Assembly: GCA_017527075.1 (NCBI GenBank)
Contig: JAFXQM010000002.1
Span: 295,154 to 359,153 of the forward strand
Origin: Selenomonadaceae bacterium
GTDB taxonomy: Bacteria; Bacillota; Negativicutes; Selenomonadales; Selenomonadaceae
Length of the DNA: 64,000 nt
Reading direction: 5' to 3'
The notes beneath the pieces were generated by a model. That model saw nothing but the letters and a program-made list of their open reading frames with translations. It had not been told where the DNA came from and searched no databases. How positions within the stretch are numbered: position 1 is the stretch's first letter; each line of letters begins with the position of its first letter. The translations under genes were made by a program, and so were the position numbers. Of this stretch, positions 49,530-58,183 are shown one piece after another.

Positions 49530-50108
49530 ATGAGTTGGGCAGGACTGGTTATCGCGGCGTATCTCATCGGCTCGATACCGATAGGATTAATTTTCGGCAA
49601 ACTCTTTTGGAAAAAAGATTTGCGGCAATTCGGCTCGCACAATATCGGCGCGACGAATGCTTGGCGAGTCATCGGACGGAAAGCGGGGCTTTTGATTTTT
49701 ATTTTCGACTTCCTTAAAGGTCAGCTCGGCGTGTTGCTCGGTGCGTGCATGTTCGCCTCGCCAGGAGCAATGGTCGTCGGCGGCCTGTTCGCCATGCTCG
49801 GTCACATGTTCCCGATTTTTATCGGCTTCAAGGGCGGCAAAGGTGTCGCGACGGCTCTCGGTGTCATTGCCGCGCTCATGCCCAAAGTCACCGCGATTGT
49901 CTTTATCGTCTGGCTCGTGCTCACTTTAATCACGCGTTATGTCTCCATCGCTTCAATCGTCGCGGCTGTCCTCACTCCGATTCTCGCCGCCGCCTTCAAA
50001 GAGCCGATAATTTATTTCCTCTTCGGGCTCGTCGCGGCGGTCGTCATCGTCTTCCGTCACAGAGAAAATATCCAACGCCTCAAAGCAGGGCGCGAAAATA
50101 AATTCTGA
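49530..50108 (+). CDS. plsY: Acyl-phosphate:glycerol-3-phosphate acyltransferase
   Basis: The 192-residue, five-helix inner-membrane enzyme makes lysophosphatidate from acyl phosphate and glycerol 3-phosphate, the first acylation of phospholipid synthesis. Conserved loops are GSIPIGLIFGKLF, the DLRQFGSHNIGATNAWRVIG segment, GHMFPIFIGFKGGKGVAT and the HRENIQRL end. The leader includes three heptad-type units after the tRNA, and GGGGG is the RBS. Confidence 0.96.
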   Translation: MSWAGLVIAAYLIGSIPIGLIFGKLFWKKDLRQFGSHNIGATNAWRVIGRKAGLLIFIFDFLKGQLGVLLGACMFASPGAMVVGGLFAMLGHMFPIFIGFKGGKGVATALGVIAALMPKVTAIVFIVWLVLTLITRYVSIASIVAAVLTPILAAAFKEPIIYFLFGLVAAVVIVFRHRENIQRLKAGRENKF

Positions 50109-50133
50109 AAAAATTTTTTGAGAGGTGATGTGC

Positions 50134-50688
50134 GTGGCGAAGAAAATTTTTTTGCTCCTCGCGCTGATAATTTTGTCGGCGACGAACGTCGAAGCAGCCG
50201 ACGATGATTTGCCGTTCGACACGCTGGCAATCGCTTATCCCGTCGACGAGAGCTCAATCCTCGCGCTGATAAGAATGAAGTCGGACGGCTCGCTCGGACT
50301 CATGGTCGCGGAAAAAAGTTTGGAGCCAATCGGGCTGGTCGGTTACTCGCGCGCGGTCTACGATTTTTATCTGACGGAAAAAACTTCCGCAGGTTATCCG
50401 CCGCTGATTTTTAACCTGGTGATTCCTCAGCAGCAGCGCGGGCAGGTCGACGACGATTTGGGCGATTGGAGCGACAACGTGCACATCGTTCCGGTTTACG
50501 CGCTGTTCGACGTGAAGGACGGGCAAGTCATCTGCCAAAAGCCGTTTTATTCGGCGAGCGGGCTCAACCCGTCACATTATCAGGGCAAAATTCAAAATCC
50601 GAATCACGAGCGGCTGATTGAACTTTTCATGATGTACATGCCGCACCTCCACGAATCGGTTGCGGCTCAAAACATTTCCCTGCCGTGA
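50134..50688 (+). CDS. Secreted protein of unknown function
   Basis: About 184 residues from GTG 50134, preceded by AGAGGTGAT. The signal peptide is MAKKIFLLLALIILSATNVEA with cleavage likely before ADDDL. The mature part is acidic and probably beta-rich (LAIAYPVDESSILALIRMKSDGS, LIFNLVIPQQQRG). No catalytic motif is recognised. It shares the opening LAIAYP with the exported protein at 10984-11646 (IAVAYP), perhaps a common periplasmic fold. It lies between plsY and a terminator. Confidence 0.72.
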   Translation: MAKKIFLLLALIILSATNVEAADDDLPFDTLAIAYPVDESSILALIRMKSDGSLGLMVAEKSLEPIGLVGYSRAVYDFYLTEKTSAGYPPLIFNLVIPQQQRGQVDDDLGDWSDNVHIVPVYALFDVKDGQVICQKPFYSASGLNPSHYQGKIQNPNHERLIELFMMYMPHLHESVAAQNISLP

Positions 50689-50699
50689 AAAAATTTTTT

Positions 50700-50728
50700 C
50701 CCCGTCAAAGTCGGCGGGGAATTTTTTT
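50700..50728 (+). terminator. Terminator after the secreted protein
   Basis: CCCCGTCAAAGTCGGCGGGG hairpin followed by AATTTTTTT. Confidence 0.85.
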
Positions 50729-50798
50729 GTGCACAGCTGAAAATTTTATGGTACAATTCGCGGAGAAAATTTTTTCGACTCGGCAGGGAGTGGTGAGC

Positions 50799-51707
50799 GT
50801 GGATCAGTTGCTGAACTATCTGATTGTGATTTTGATGACGACTGGCGTTATCTTCGGCGGCAAGGCCGTGTGGGATTGGAAAAAAAATCGGACGCCGCGT
50901 TTGGATTTGAACGAGCTGGAGGCGGAGCGCGCACAATATTTGCAGGAGAACTTCGACAAGGCGACCGCAGATTACAATTACTTGGAGGAGGCGCGCGAAA
51001 ATATTTCTGACCGCGAGCTTTCCGCTCAGCTGCGGCGACTTCAGCGCACGGCGAAAAATCTTTTGACGCACCTGGAGAAAAATCCCGCGCGCATTGCTTT
51101 GGCTTACAAGTTCATCGATTATTATCAGGACCGCGCCGTGAAAATCGTCAAGCAGTATCAAGAGCTGGAGGAAACTCATCTGGCGACGGACAAAATCGAA
51201 GACCTCAAACTTCGCATGAAGCAGACGCTCGCCGCGCTCGACGAAGCTTATCAAGACCAATTCAAACACATCCTCAACGACCAAATCATTTCCGCCGACG
51301 CCAAACTGAAAGTCATGGAGCAACAGCTCAACGCCGAGGGAATCAAGACCAAGACAATCGACGTGGGCGCGCTCGACGAGTACGGCAACGTGTGGGGCGG
51401 GCGGCGCGGAGAAGTGGACGCCTTCCCCGAAGATTTGCCCTTCCCAGAAGAGGATCGCCCGCAAATCGTTCAGACCAAGCTGATTCAATCTGCGCTGGCA
51501 ATTTTCCTCGGCTCGTTCGGCGCGCACAAATTTTATCAAGGCAAAACGCTTCAGGGTGTAATTTACTTACTACTGTTTTGGACGTGTATACCGGGGCTAA
51601 TCAGCATAATTGAGGGGATTCGCTACCTGTTCATGCCCGTCGAAGATTTTTACAATCAGTACATCAAGAAGGAACCTCGCCGCGAAAAAAATCGTCGGCG
51701 CAAATAA
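50799..51707 (+). CDS. XpaC-like protein with C-terminal TM2 domain
   Basis: About 302 residues from GTG 50799, after GGGAG; earlier in-frame codons run through the terminator at 50700-50728. An N-terminal membrane helix (LLNYLIVILMTTGVIFGG) precedes a long helical domain of the XpaC/5-bromo-4-chloroindolyl-phosphate-hydrolysis family (YLEEARENISDRELSAQLRRLQRTAKNLLTHLEKNP). A TM2 hairpin ends it (ALAIFLGSFGAHKFYQGKTLQGVIYLLLFW). XpaC and TelA genes often travel together, and telA follows after 21 nt. The pair is linked to tellurite or toxic-anion resistance and envelope stress; the mechanism is not known. Confidence 0.85.
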   Translation: MDQLLNYLIVILMTTGVIFGGKAVWDWKKNRTPRLDLNELEAERAQYLQENFDKATADYNYLEEARENISDRELSAQLRRLQRTAKNLLTHLEKNPARIALAYKFIDYYQDRAVKIVKQYQELEETHLATDKIEDLKLRMKQTLAALDEAYQDQFKHILNDQIISADAKLKVMEQQLNAEGIKTKTIDVGALDEYGNVWGGRRGEVDAFPEDLPFPEEDRPQIVQTKLIQSALAIFLGSFGAHKFYQGKTLQGVIYLLLFWTCIPGLISIIEGIRYLFMPVEDFYNQYIKKEPRREKNRRRK

Positions 51708-51728
51708 TTTTTCGGAGGAGATAAAAAA

Positions 51729-52892
51729 ATGGCAGACATAAATCTTAATGACTTGATGGCAAAGAAAAAATCTTCCGCGTCGTCGGAGCAGGCTGTCGTG
51801 CCGGTGGAGCCCGCAAAGGAAATCGCCGCGGTCACTCAGCAAATCGAAACGCTCACGCCCGCCGAACTCGCCAAAGTTCAATCGATTAAAGACCAAATCG
51901 ATTTGACGGACTCAAGCACGCCGCTCAGCTTCGGGGCACCCGCGCAGAAGGAAATCGCTCAATTCTCCGACAGCATTCTCTCCAAAGTCCGCACGAAGGA
52001 CGCCGGCGAAGTCGGGAACCTCCTCAACGATTTGGTCATCAAAGTCAAAGGCTTCGACGTGACGAAGAAGAACAGCAGCTTCCTCAGCAACATTCCGATT
52101 ATCGGCTCGCTCGTCAGCAAGGCGGACGACATGATGCAAGGTTACGAAAAACTTTCCACGCAGGTCGAAAAGATTCAGGCGGGCTTGGAAAATTCCAAAG
52201 TCAAAATGATGGAGGACGTCGTGATGTTCGACACGCTCTATCAAAAAAATTTGGAGTACTTCAAGCAGTTGCAACTTTACATTCGCGCGGGCGAAGAGAA
52301 ATTGGAAGAGATGCGCACGATAACTTTGCCCAAGCTCCGCGCGCAGGCCGCCGAGTCGGGCGACCCCATGGCGGTGCAAGTCGTCAATGACTTTGAACAG
52401 AGCGTCGACCGCTTCGAGAAAAAAATCCACGACCTCAAGCTCAGCAAGACGCTCGCCATTCAGACCGCGCCGCAAATCCGTTTGATTCAGAATAACGACA
52501 GAGTTTTAATCGACCGCGTGCAGTCCGCGATTTATCACACGATTCCGCTGTGGAAAAATCAAATGGTCATCGCGCTCGGCCTCAGCCGCCAAAAGGAAGT
52601 CATTGAACTTCAGCGCGCCGTCAGCGACACGACCAACGACCTGCTCCGCCGCAACGCCGAAATGCTCAAGCAAAACTCAATCGACACCGCCAAGGCAAAC
52701 GAACGCGGCATTATCGACATCGACACCGTTAAGAAAGTCAACGAAGATTTAATCTCGACAATCGAAGAGACGCTGCGCATTCAGTCGGAGGGACGGCAAA
52801 AACGGCAGGAGGCGGAGCGGGAGCTCGTCGCGATTGAAGGGCGACTGAAGGACGCACTCCTAAAGAACGCCACACGAACTCAAAATGGCTAA
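51729..52892 (+). CDS. telA: TelA-family toxic anion resistance protein
   Basis: The 387-residue, almost wholly helical soluble protein matches the TelA/KlaA family: FSDSILSKVRTKDAGEVGNLLNDL, SNIPIIGSLVSKADDMMQGYEKLSTQVEKI, the repeated coiled coils, and VLIDRVQSAIYHTIPLWKNQMVIALGLSRQKE near residue 270. The family gives tellurite resistance when overexpressed. Its last 8 nt overlap the penicillin-binding protein gene (ATGGCTAA), tying it to cell-wall synthesis in this operon. GGAGGAG precedes ATG 51729. Confidence 0.92.
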   Translation: MADINLNDLMAKKKSSASSEQAVVPVEPAKEIAAVTQQIETLTPAELAKVQSIKDQIDLTDSSTPLSFGAPAQKEIAQFSDSILSKVRTKDAGEVGNLLNDLVIKVKGFDVTKKNSSFLSNIPIIGSLVSKADDMMQGYEKLSTQVEKIQAGLENSKVKMMEDVVMFDTLYQKNLEYFKQLQLYIRAGEEKLEEMRTITLPKLRAQAAESGDPMAVQVVNDFEQSVDRFEKKIHDLKLSKTLAIQTAPQIRLIQNNDRVLIDRVQSAIYHTIPLWKNQMVIALGLSRQKEVIELQRAVSDTTNDLLRRNAEMLKQNSIDTAKANERGIIDIDTVKKVNEDLISTIEETLRIQSEGRQKRQEAERELVAIEGRLKDALLKNATRTQNG

Positions 52893-54930
52893 GCCGAAAA
52901 TTGACCGCGCGTTCGTTCAAAATCGAATCATTCGGCTCGTCATGGTTTTGCTGGCGTTAATGGGCGTGGTCGTCTTCCGTTACGCGTGGTTGCAGCTCGT
53001 TCAAGGCAGTGAGCTGGCCGAGAGGATGCGTTATCAAGTCGGGCACGATTATTCCGTTCAATCTCCGCGCGGAGCAATCGTCGACAGGAACGGGCGGGAG
53101 CTTGCCGTGAGCACGATGACCAAGTCTTTGTTCGTCGACCCGAATCACGTGGAAAATCCTCAAGAGCTGGCAAAAGATTTGTCACCGCTCGTCGGCAAAA
53201 CGGAGCAAGAAATTTTGGACGACATTGCAGTCGGCGGCGGCTTCTCTTGGGTCAAGCGGCGGCTGGAGCAATCGGAGTACGAGGCGATTCGCGCGCTGAT
53301 TCGCGAGAAGGGTTACGCCGTGTGCTTGGGCTTCCGTGACGAGGCAAAACGTTACTACCCGAACGACATGCTCGCCGCCAACGTCTTGGGCTTCGTCGGC
53401 ACGGACGATAAGGGGCTCGACGGCATTGAGCAGGCGTTGGACAAATACATCAAAGGCGAAGTCACCGAGTCTTTCATTTACGCCGACACGCAGGAACGCC
53501 CGATTCTCGAATCAATCTTCACGCCGCACGGATATCAGGGCGACCGCTGCAAGACGATTCAGCTGACGATTGACAGCGCGATTCAATTCATCGTCGAACA
53601 GGAACTCGACCGCGCCATGGCTGAGAACGACCCCGTCGCGATAACTTGCGTCGCCATGGACCCGCGCACGGGAGAAATTTTGGCGATGGCAAATCGTCCG
53701 ACTTACAACCCGAATCGTTTCTGGGATTACGACCAAGAGATTTGGAAAAACAAAGCGGTCTCTTCCATTTACGAGCCGGGCTCCACGTTCAAAGCGATTG
53801 TCGCCGGCGCGCTCCTGCAGGAAGGTATCGTCGCGCCCAACCAAGTCTTCGTCGACCCGGGTTACGTGATTTTTTCCGGCAAGAAGATTCAAAACTGGAA
53901 CGGCGCGAGTTTCGGCACGGTGACTTTCGCGGACGTGGTCAAGCAGTCACTCAACACCGGCTTTGCGATTTTTGGTTACGACCTCGGCGCGACAAAGTTA
54001 ATCGAATACGCGCGGCTGTTCGGATTCGGTGAGCCGACGGGCATTGAGTTGCCGGGCGAAGAAGCGGGAATTCTTTACGCGCCGCAAGATATGGTTGACT
54101 CGGACATCGCCACCATGTCAATCGGGCAGAGCATTGCCGTCACGCCGTTGCAACTCATCACTGCCTTTTGCGCCATCGCCAACGACGGAATTTTGCTCAA
54201 GCCGCACATCGTCAAATCGATTAAGAACGCGAACGGCTCCACTTACTCTGAAACGCACGTCGAAGAAGTTCGGCGCACGATTGATTCGGCGACGGATAAA
54301 ACGCTGGTCGGTTTGCTCGAACAGGTCGTGGCGTCGGGCGGCGGCGGCAAAGCTTCCGTTCGCGGGTATCGTGTGGCGGGCAAGACGGGCACCGCGCAAA
54401 AGGTCAGCGAATTTGGTTTGGGTTACGACGAGGGAAAATATATTGCATCTTTCTGTGGCTTCGCGCCCGTGGAGAGCCCGCAAATCGCGTTGCTCGTCGT
54501 GATTGATGAACCTTACGGAACTTTTTACGGCGGACAGATTGCCGCGCCCGTTGCCGCCAGAATTTTTTCGCAGGTCTTCCGTTACTTGAGGATTGAGCCA
54601 AGCGATGCGCCGCTCGGTCTCGACTCGGAGGACATCAGCGCGGACGTCGGCGTGGGCGACGCTTCACTCAGAGATTTGCCGCGCAGAGAGCCGCCTCCTC
54701 CTCCCAAAGAAACCGAACAGAAAGTTGAAACTCCTCAAGAGCAGCTCGCGCCCGAAGCAGCGCGCGTTCCGAGTTTTTACGGCAAGAGCATTCGTGAGGC
54801 GGCGCGGCTGGCCAATGAGGCGGGCGTTTCGTTCGCGGCAGAAGGGTCGGGCTTCGCGGTCAGTCAGAGTATCGGCGCGGGTGAAATCGTCGACAAGGGC
54901 ACGACCGTCCGCGTCCAGTTCAGTCCGTAA
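52885..54930 (+). CDS. Class B penicillin-binding protein with PASTA domain (FtsI/SpoVD-like)
   Basis: 681 residues. One N-terminal membrane helix (near 17-38), a PBP dimer domain, and a transpeptidase domain with the three active motifs: STFK (serine in YEPGSTFKAIV), SLN in VKQSLNTGFA and KTGTAQK. A proline-rich linker (PPPPKETEQKVETPQ) leads to a C-terminal PASTA domain (VPSFYGKSIREAARLANEAG). It cross-links septal or cell-wall peptidoglycan in the periplasm. PASTA makes it closer to Firmicute FtsI/SpoVD. It is not in a division cluster but follows telA with an 8-nt overlap. Confidence 0.95.
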   Translation: MAKPKIDRAFVQNRIIRLVMVLLALMGVVVFRYAWLQLVQGSELAERMRYQVGHDYSVQSPRGAIVDRNGRELAVSTMTKSLFVDPNHVENPQELAKDLSPLVGKTEQEILDDIAVGGGFSWVKRRLEQSEYEAIRALIREKGYAVCLGFRDEAKRYYPNDMLAANVLGFVGTDDKGLDGIEQALDKYIKGEVTESFIYADTQERPILESIFTPHGYQGDRCKTIQLTIDSAIQFIVEQELDRAMAENDPVAITCVAMDPRTGEILAMANRPTYNPNRFWDYDQEIWKNKAVSSIYEPGSTFKAIVAGALLQEGIVAPNQVFVDPGYVIFSGKKIQNWNGASFGTVTFADVVKQSLNTGFAIFGYDLGATKLIEYARLFGFGEPTGIELPGEEAGILYAPQDMVDSDIATMSIGQSIAVTPLQLITAFCAIANDGILLKPHIVKSIKNANGSTYSETHVEEVRRTIDSATDKTLVGLLEQVVASGGGGKASVRGYRVAGKTGTAQKVSEFGLGYDEGKYIASFCGFAPVESPQIALLVVIDEPYGTFYGGQIAAPVAARIFSQVFRYLRIEPSDAPLGLDSEDISADVGVGDASLRDLPRREPPPPPKETEQKVETPQEQLAPEAARVPSFYGKSIREAARLANEAGVSFAAEGSGFAVSQSIGAGEIVDKGTTVRVQFSP

Positions 54931-54939
54931 AAAATTTAA

Positions 54940-54966
54940 AGTCTCGGCAAATCGTCGGGGCTTTTT
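54940..54966 (+). terminator. Terminator after the PBP
   Basis: AGTCTCGGC pairs with GTCGGGGCT (with wobbles) around AAATC, then TTTTT. Confidence 0.75.
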
Positions 54967-54967
54967 C

Positions 54968-55033
54968 AATTAGGAATTAGGAATTAGGAATTAGGAATGA
55001 GGAATGAAAATCCTAACTCCTCACTCCTAACTG
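54968..55033. repeat. Heptad repeats forming an inverted repeat
   Basis: Four or more ATTAGGA units are followed on the same strand by TCCTAACTCCTCACTCCTAACT, so the halves can pair. Same family as the arrays near sufC and sufB. Confidence 0.75.
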
Positions 55034-55035
55034 AA

Positions 55036-55064
55036 TTGACGGTGACGGAAAAAATTTTTAGAAT
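55036..55064 (+). promoter_or_regulatory. Promoter of the orphan antitoxin-like gene
   Basis: TTGACG at 55036-55041 and TAGAAT at 55059-55064, 17-nt spacer. Confidence 0.7.
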
Positions 55065-55088
55065 ATCTCGCGGAGGAGGATGAATATT

Positions 55089-55280
55089 ATGGGCAGTATT
55101 CGGATTTATAAGGGTATGCCGCCGCTGACCGAGGAAGAGTTGGAAGAAATTAGGAAGAATGCTCCGAAATCTGACGACGACATTGACTTCAGCGATATCC
55201 CGAAGATGACAAAAGAGGAGCTGTCGAAGTTCAAACCGTGGCGGCTCAGGCAAAAAAAATCTCAAAACGTTGCAAGCTGA
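55089..55280 (+). CDS. Orphan short BrnA-like antitoxin
   Basis: About 63 residues from ATG 55089, nine bases after GGAGG. The core DIDFSDIPKMTKEELSKFKPWR parallels DEDCPELTDEELKEFKPV of the antitoxin at 19847-20038. Like it, the protein has no ribbon-helix-helix part and ends in a basic tail. No BrnT toxin gene adjoins it: the neighbours are a PBP gene and a secreted protein. It could be a relic that lost its toxin or an anti-toxin acting on a toxin elsewhere. It has its own promoter and terminator. Confidence 0.7.
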   Translation: MGSIRIYKGMPPLTEEELEEIRKNAPKSDDDIDFSDIPKMTKEELSKFKPWRLRQKKSQNVAS

Positions 55281-55286
55281 AAGAAG

Positions 55287-55313
55287 GCCTCGGCAAATCG
55301 TCGGGGCTTTTTT
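55287..55313 (+). terminator. Terminator after the orphan antitoxin gene
   Basis: GCCTCGGC pairs with GTCGGGGC around AAATC, followed by six T; nearly the same sequence as the terminator at 54940-54966. Confidence 0.8.
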
Positions 55314-55365
55314 GTTTGACTGCAGAAAGAAAATTTTTTACAATATAATTCGGAGGCAGATGAGT

Positions 55366-56379
55366 ATGAAAAAATTTTTTATGGCAGCGAGTTTGTTCGC
55401 GCTGATAAATTTCTCGGCGGCTTCGGCGGAAACGATTCACGCCGTCGGGCACGGCAACTCGGAGCGCATGGCGATTCACAACGCGATGCGTGCGGCGATT
55501 GAGCAAAAATTCGGCGCGACTGTTCGTTCCAAAACTTTCGTCAAAAATTCCATGCTCATCTCCGACGAAAATTCCGTCGACAGCGCGGGGTTCGTCTCAA
55601 GTTGGAAAATTCTTTCGAGCCGAGTCGTGAACGGAATCTTCGTCGTGGAGGTTGCCGTCGAGCTGGACGACAAAAAAATTTCTGCCGCCGAAAAAAAATC
55701 TCTCGTGGACTTCAACGCGGACAGCCCGCGCGTGGCGGTCGTTGCATTTGATTCGGGCGGGCGACGTTACGCCGAGATTGAAAACGAAATTATTTCCGCG
55801 CTCTCTCGTCAGGGCTTCACGCGCACGGTTGACCTCGCGCAAGTCAGTCGCGCCGTCCAACTCAGAATAATTTCTGCGGCGGGCGACGGGGAACTTTGCA
55901 AGACGCTGGCGAATGATTTTCACGCGGATTATCTGGTCGTCGCCGAAGTGAAAAATTTTTCCGGAAACGTTGCGAGCATTTCGAGCCGCATGATTCAACT
56001 CAACACAGGCGAAATTATTTTTGCGGGCACGAGTTCGGGCGGCGGAGAATTTTTCAGCGAGAGTGACGCGCTCAAGTTGGCGGGGCGTCGCGCGGGTCAA
56101 GAAATTTCTTCCTTTGCTCTCAAATCCGCCGCACAGGTCGAGCGTCATTTGACTCTGCTGATAACAAAAAATACGTTCGAGCGACTCGGCGGCACGTTGA
56201 CCGCTGTGCGCGAACGCATAAAAAATATTTCGGGCGTGAACGACGCCTTCGCCCGCAAGATGACCACGAGCCTTGAGCTTGACGTTGACTTCGACGGGAC
56301 CGCCGCGGACTTTGCGCAAATGCTTGAGCTCCTCGCCGTGAAAGTTTTGGAACTCGGCGCGGGCTTCGTCAAGATTTGA
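55366..56379 (+). CDS. Periplasmic protein with FlgT-N/CsgG-like features
   Basis: About 337 residues from ATG 55366, nine bases after GGAGG; an in-frame ATG at 55360 is too close to the RBS. The signal peptide is MKKFFMAASLFALINFSAASA. A first domain (AVGHGNSERMAIHNAMRAAIEQKFGATV, then SSWKILSSRVVNGIFVVEVAVEL) resembles the N-terminal domain of FlgT or LPP20-type proteins. A second (RVAVVAFDSGGRRYAEIENEIISALSRQGF, HADYLVVAEV) recalls the CsgG nucleoside-fold domain. The domain calls are by pattern only. TATAAT at 55344-55349 is a likely -10. Confidence 0.7.
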   Translation: MKKFFMAASLFALINFSAASAETIHAVGHGNSERMAIHNAMRAAIEQKFGATVRSKTFVKNSMLISDENSVDSAGFVSSWKILSSRVVNGIFVVEVAVELDDKKISAAEKKSLVDFNADSPRVAVVAFDSGGRRYAEIENEIISALSRQGFTRTVDLAQVSRAVQLRIISAAGDGELCKTLANDFHADYLVVAEVKNFSGNVASISSRMIQLNTGEIIFAGTSSGGGEFFSESDALKLAGRRAGQEISSFALKSAAQVERHLTLLITKNTFERLGGTLTAVRERIKNISGVNDAFARKMTTSLELDVDFDGTAADFAQMLELLAVKVLELGAGFVKI

Positions 56380-56422
56380 TTCAAAAATTTTTCCGATAAA
56401 CCAAACGACAGGAGGAAATTTT

Positions 56423-57871
56423 ATGGAAGCATTGCACGGCGTGATTAATGACATCAACTCGTTCCTGTGGACGTACATAATCATCATCGCGCTGATTGGT
56501 TCGGGTGTGGTTTACACGTTGCGGACAAAATTTGTTCAGCTGCGGCTTATCGGCGAGATGGTCAAGCTGATTTTCGGGAGCGCGGGCGCAAAGACCACCG
56601 GCAAAGAAATCAGCGGCTTTCAGGCGTTTTGCGTGTCGACGGCGTCGCGCGTGGGCGTCGGCAACATTGCGGGCGTCGCCATTGCCATCGTCACCGGCGG
56701 CCCCGGCGCAGTCTTTTGGATGTGGTTGATTGCTTTCATCGGTTGCGCCACGGGTTTCGTCGAGAGCACTCTCGCGCAAATTTACAAATTGCCCAGAGGC
56801 GACGGAGCTTTCTTCGGCGGGCCGGCATATTACATGAAGAACGCCCTGCACATGAGCGGCTTGGCAAAACTTTTCGCGGTTCTGATTTCCGTGACGTTCG
56901 GCTGGATTTACGTTTCCGTTCAGGCGAACACAATCGTCGGCGCGGTCGAAACTGCTTTCGGCATTGACCACGCGATAACCGCTTTCGTCGTGGCGGCTCT
57001 GACTGCGCTGGTTATCTTCGGCGGCGTCACTCGCATTGCAAAGTTCGCGGAAATGCTCGTGCCTTCCATGGCGGGTCTTTACCTTTTGAGCGCGCTGATT
57101 ATCGTCGTGATGAATTTCGACAAAGTGCCCGCAATGTTCGCGCTGATTATTCACGACGCCTTTGAGCCTCAAGCGGCGGTCGGCGGCGGATTCGGTGCTG
57201 TCTTCATGACGGGCGTCCGTCGCGGTCTTTTCTCCAACGAGGCGGGCGAAGGTTCCGTGCCGAACGCGGCGGCCACTGCCAGCGGCAAACATCCCGCGCG
57301 CCAAGGATTGATTCAATCTTTCGGCGTGTATGTCGACACGTGGCTCGTTTGCTCGGCCACTGCCTTTTCCATTTTGCTCACGGGCGAATATGTTATCGGC
57401 GGAGAGCTCACGGGCGTTTCTCTCGTTCAAATGTCTCTGGCGAGTGTTTACGGAACTTACGCGCCGCACGTCCTGGCGTTTATCGTTTTCCTCTTTGCGT
57501 TCAGCTCCATCGTCGGCAATTATTTTTACGGCGAAGTGAACATTGCGTTCTTCGAAGGTGATGAGTCGGGATTTTTGCCCAGTGCCGTCGCGCGCCACGC
57601 CATGAATCTTTTCCGCGTCGGTGTCGTGGCCATGGTTTTGATTGGTGCTTTCGCTGACCTCTCTTTGGTTTGGGACAGCGCGGATTTGTTCATGGGCTTC
57701 CTGTGCTTGACGAATCTTTACGCTGTCGCCCGCCTGTGCAAGTATTCATTCATTGCGCTTGACGATTACGTTGCTCAAAAGGCGCGCGGCACGGAGGAGC
57801 CCGTCTTCGACCCGAAGATTATGCCGAACCTCGAAGGCGTCCACGCGTGGGGTGTCGACGAAAAGAAATGA
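56423..57871 (+). CDS. alsT: Sodium:alanine/glycine symporter (AGCS family)
   Basis: The 482-residue inner-membrane carrier imports alanine or glycine with Na+ (or H+). Family signatures include the opening IINDINSFLWTYIIII-like helix, TASRVGVGNIAGVAIAIVTGGPGAVFWMW, FVESTLAQIYK, the FSNEAGEGSVPNAAATA loop and GNYFYGEVNIAFFEG. About eleven helices are visible. GGAGG precedes ATG 56423. A Na+ symporter fits a cell that makes a Na+ gradient by decarboxylation. Confidence 0.95.
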   Translation: MEALHGVINDINSFLWTYIIIIALIGSGVVYTLRTKFVQLRLIGEMVKLIFGSAGAKTTGKEISGFQAFCVSTASRVGVGNIAGVAIAIVTGGPGAVFWMWLIAFIGCATGFVESTLAQIYKLPRGDGAFFGGPAYYMKNALHMSGLAKLFAVLISVTFGWIYVSVQANTIVGAVETAFGIDHAITAFVVAALTALVIFGGVTRIAKFAEMLVPSMAGLYLLSALIIVVMNFDKVPAMFALIIHDAFEPQAAVGGGFGAVFMTGVRRGLFSNEAGEGSVPNAAATASGKHPARQGLIQSFGVYVDTWLVCSATAFSILLTGEYVIGGELTGVSLVQMSLASVYGTYAPHVLAFIVFLFAFSSIVGNYFYGEVNIAFFEGDESGFLPSAVARHAMNLFRVGVVAMVLIGAFADLSLVWDSADLFMGFLCLTNLYAVARLCKYSFIALDDYVAQKARGTEEPVFDPKIMPNLEGVHAWGVDEKK

Positions 57872-57882
57872 TTCACTGATTA

Positions 57883-57918
57883 CAAAAAAAAAAAAGCCGT
57901 CGAACGTGACGGCTTTTT
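57883..57918. terminator. Bidirectional terminator between alsT and the sigma-factor unit
   Basis: AGCCGTC (57895-57901) pairs with GACGGCT (57908-57914), with a run of A before and T after. Confidence 0.85.
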
Positions 57919-57935
57919 GATTTCCAAAAACATTT

Positions 57936-58130
57936 TCAGTGGCGCGGCGAAAATTTATCATCGGCTTTGCTGAGGTGAGGGTTGCCGGCTGCGGCGACCT
58001 CGTCGAGTTCCTCAAGCGACAGCTCCTCGTTAATTGCGCGCCGGCGAAGTTTCAGGCGGAGGAGGAGGCTGTCCTTAATCTTGCTGAACTGCGAGAAATC
58101 CGTTTGCGTGAATCTGTCTTCGATAGTCAT
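57936..58130 (-). CDS. Small protein downstream of the ECF sigma factor, leader-like motif
   Basis: About 64 residues from ATG 58130, which has GGAGTGAT upstream. It is a Lys/Arg-rich helix (FSQFSKIKDSLLLRLKLRRRAINEE) followed by LSLEELDEVAAAGNPH, which looks like the recognition and cleavage region of RiPP or double-glycine leaders (LxxEELxxVxGG), and a 15-residue hydrophilic tail. It begins 53 nt after the sigma-factor stop, so it is likely co-transcribed. It could be an exported peptide precursor or a small regulator of the sigma factor. It is not an obvious anti-sigma protein. Confidence 0.6.
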   Translation of the reverse strand: MTIEDRFTQTDFSQFSKIKDSLLLRLKLRRRAINEELSLEELDEVAAAGNPHLSKADDKFSPRH

Positions 58131-58183
58131 ATCAATCACTCCAAAAATTTTCTTTAACTTTATACGACGCAAAACGGAAAATG

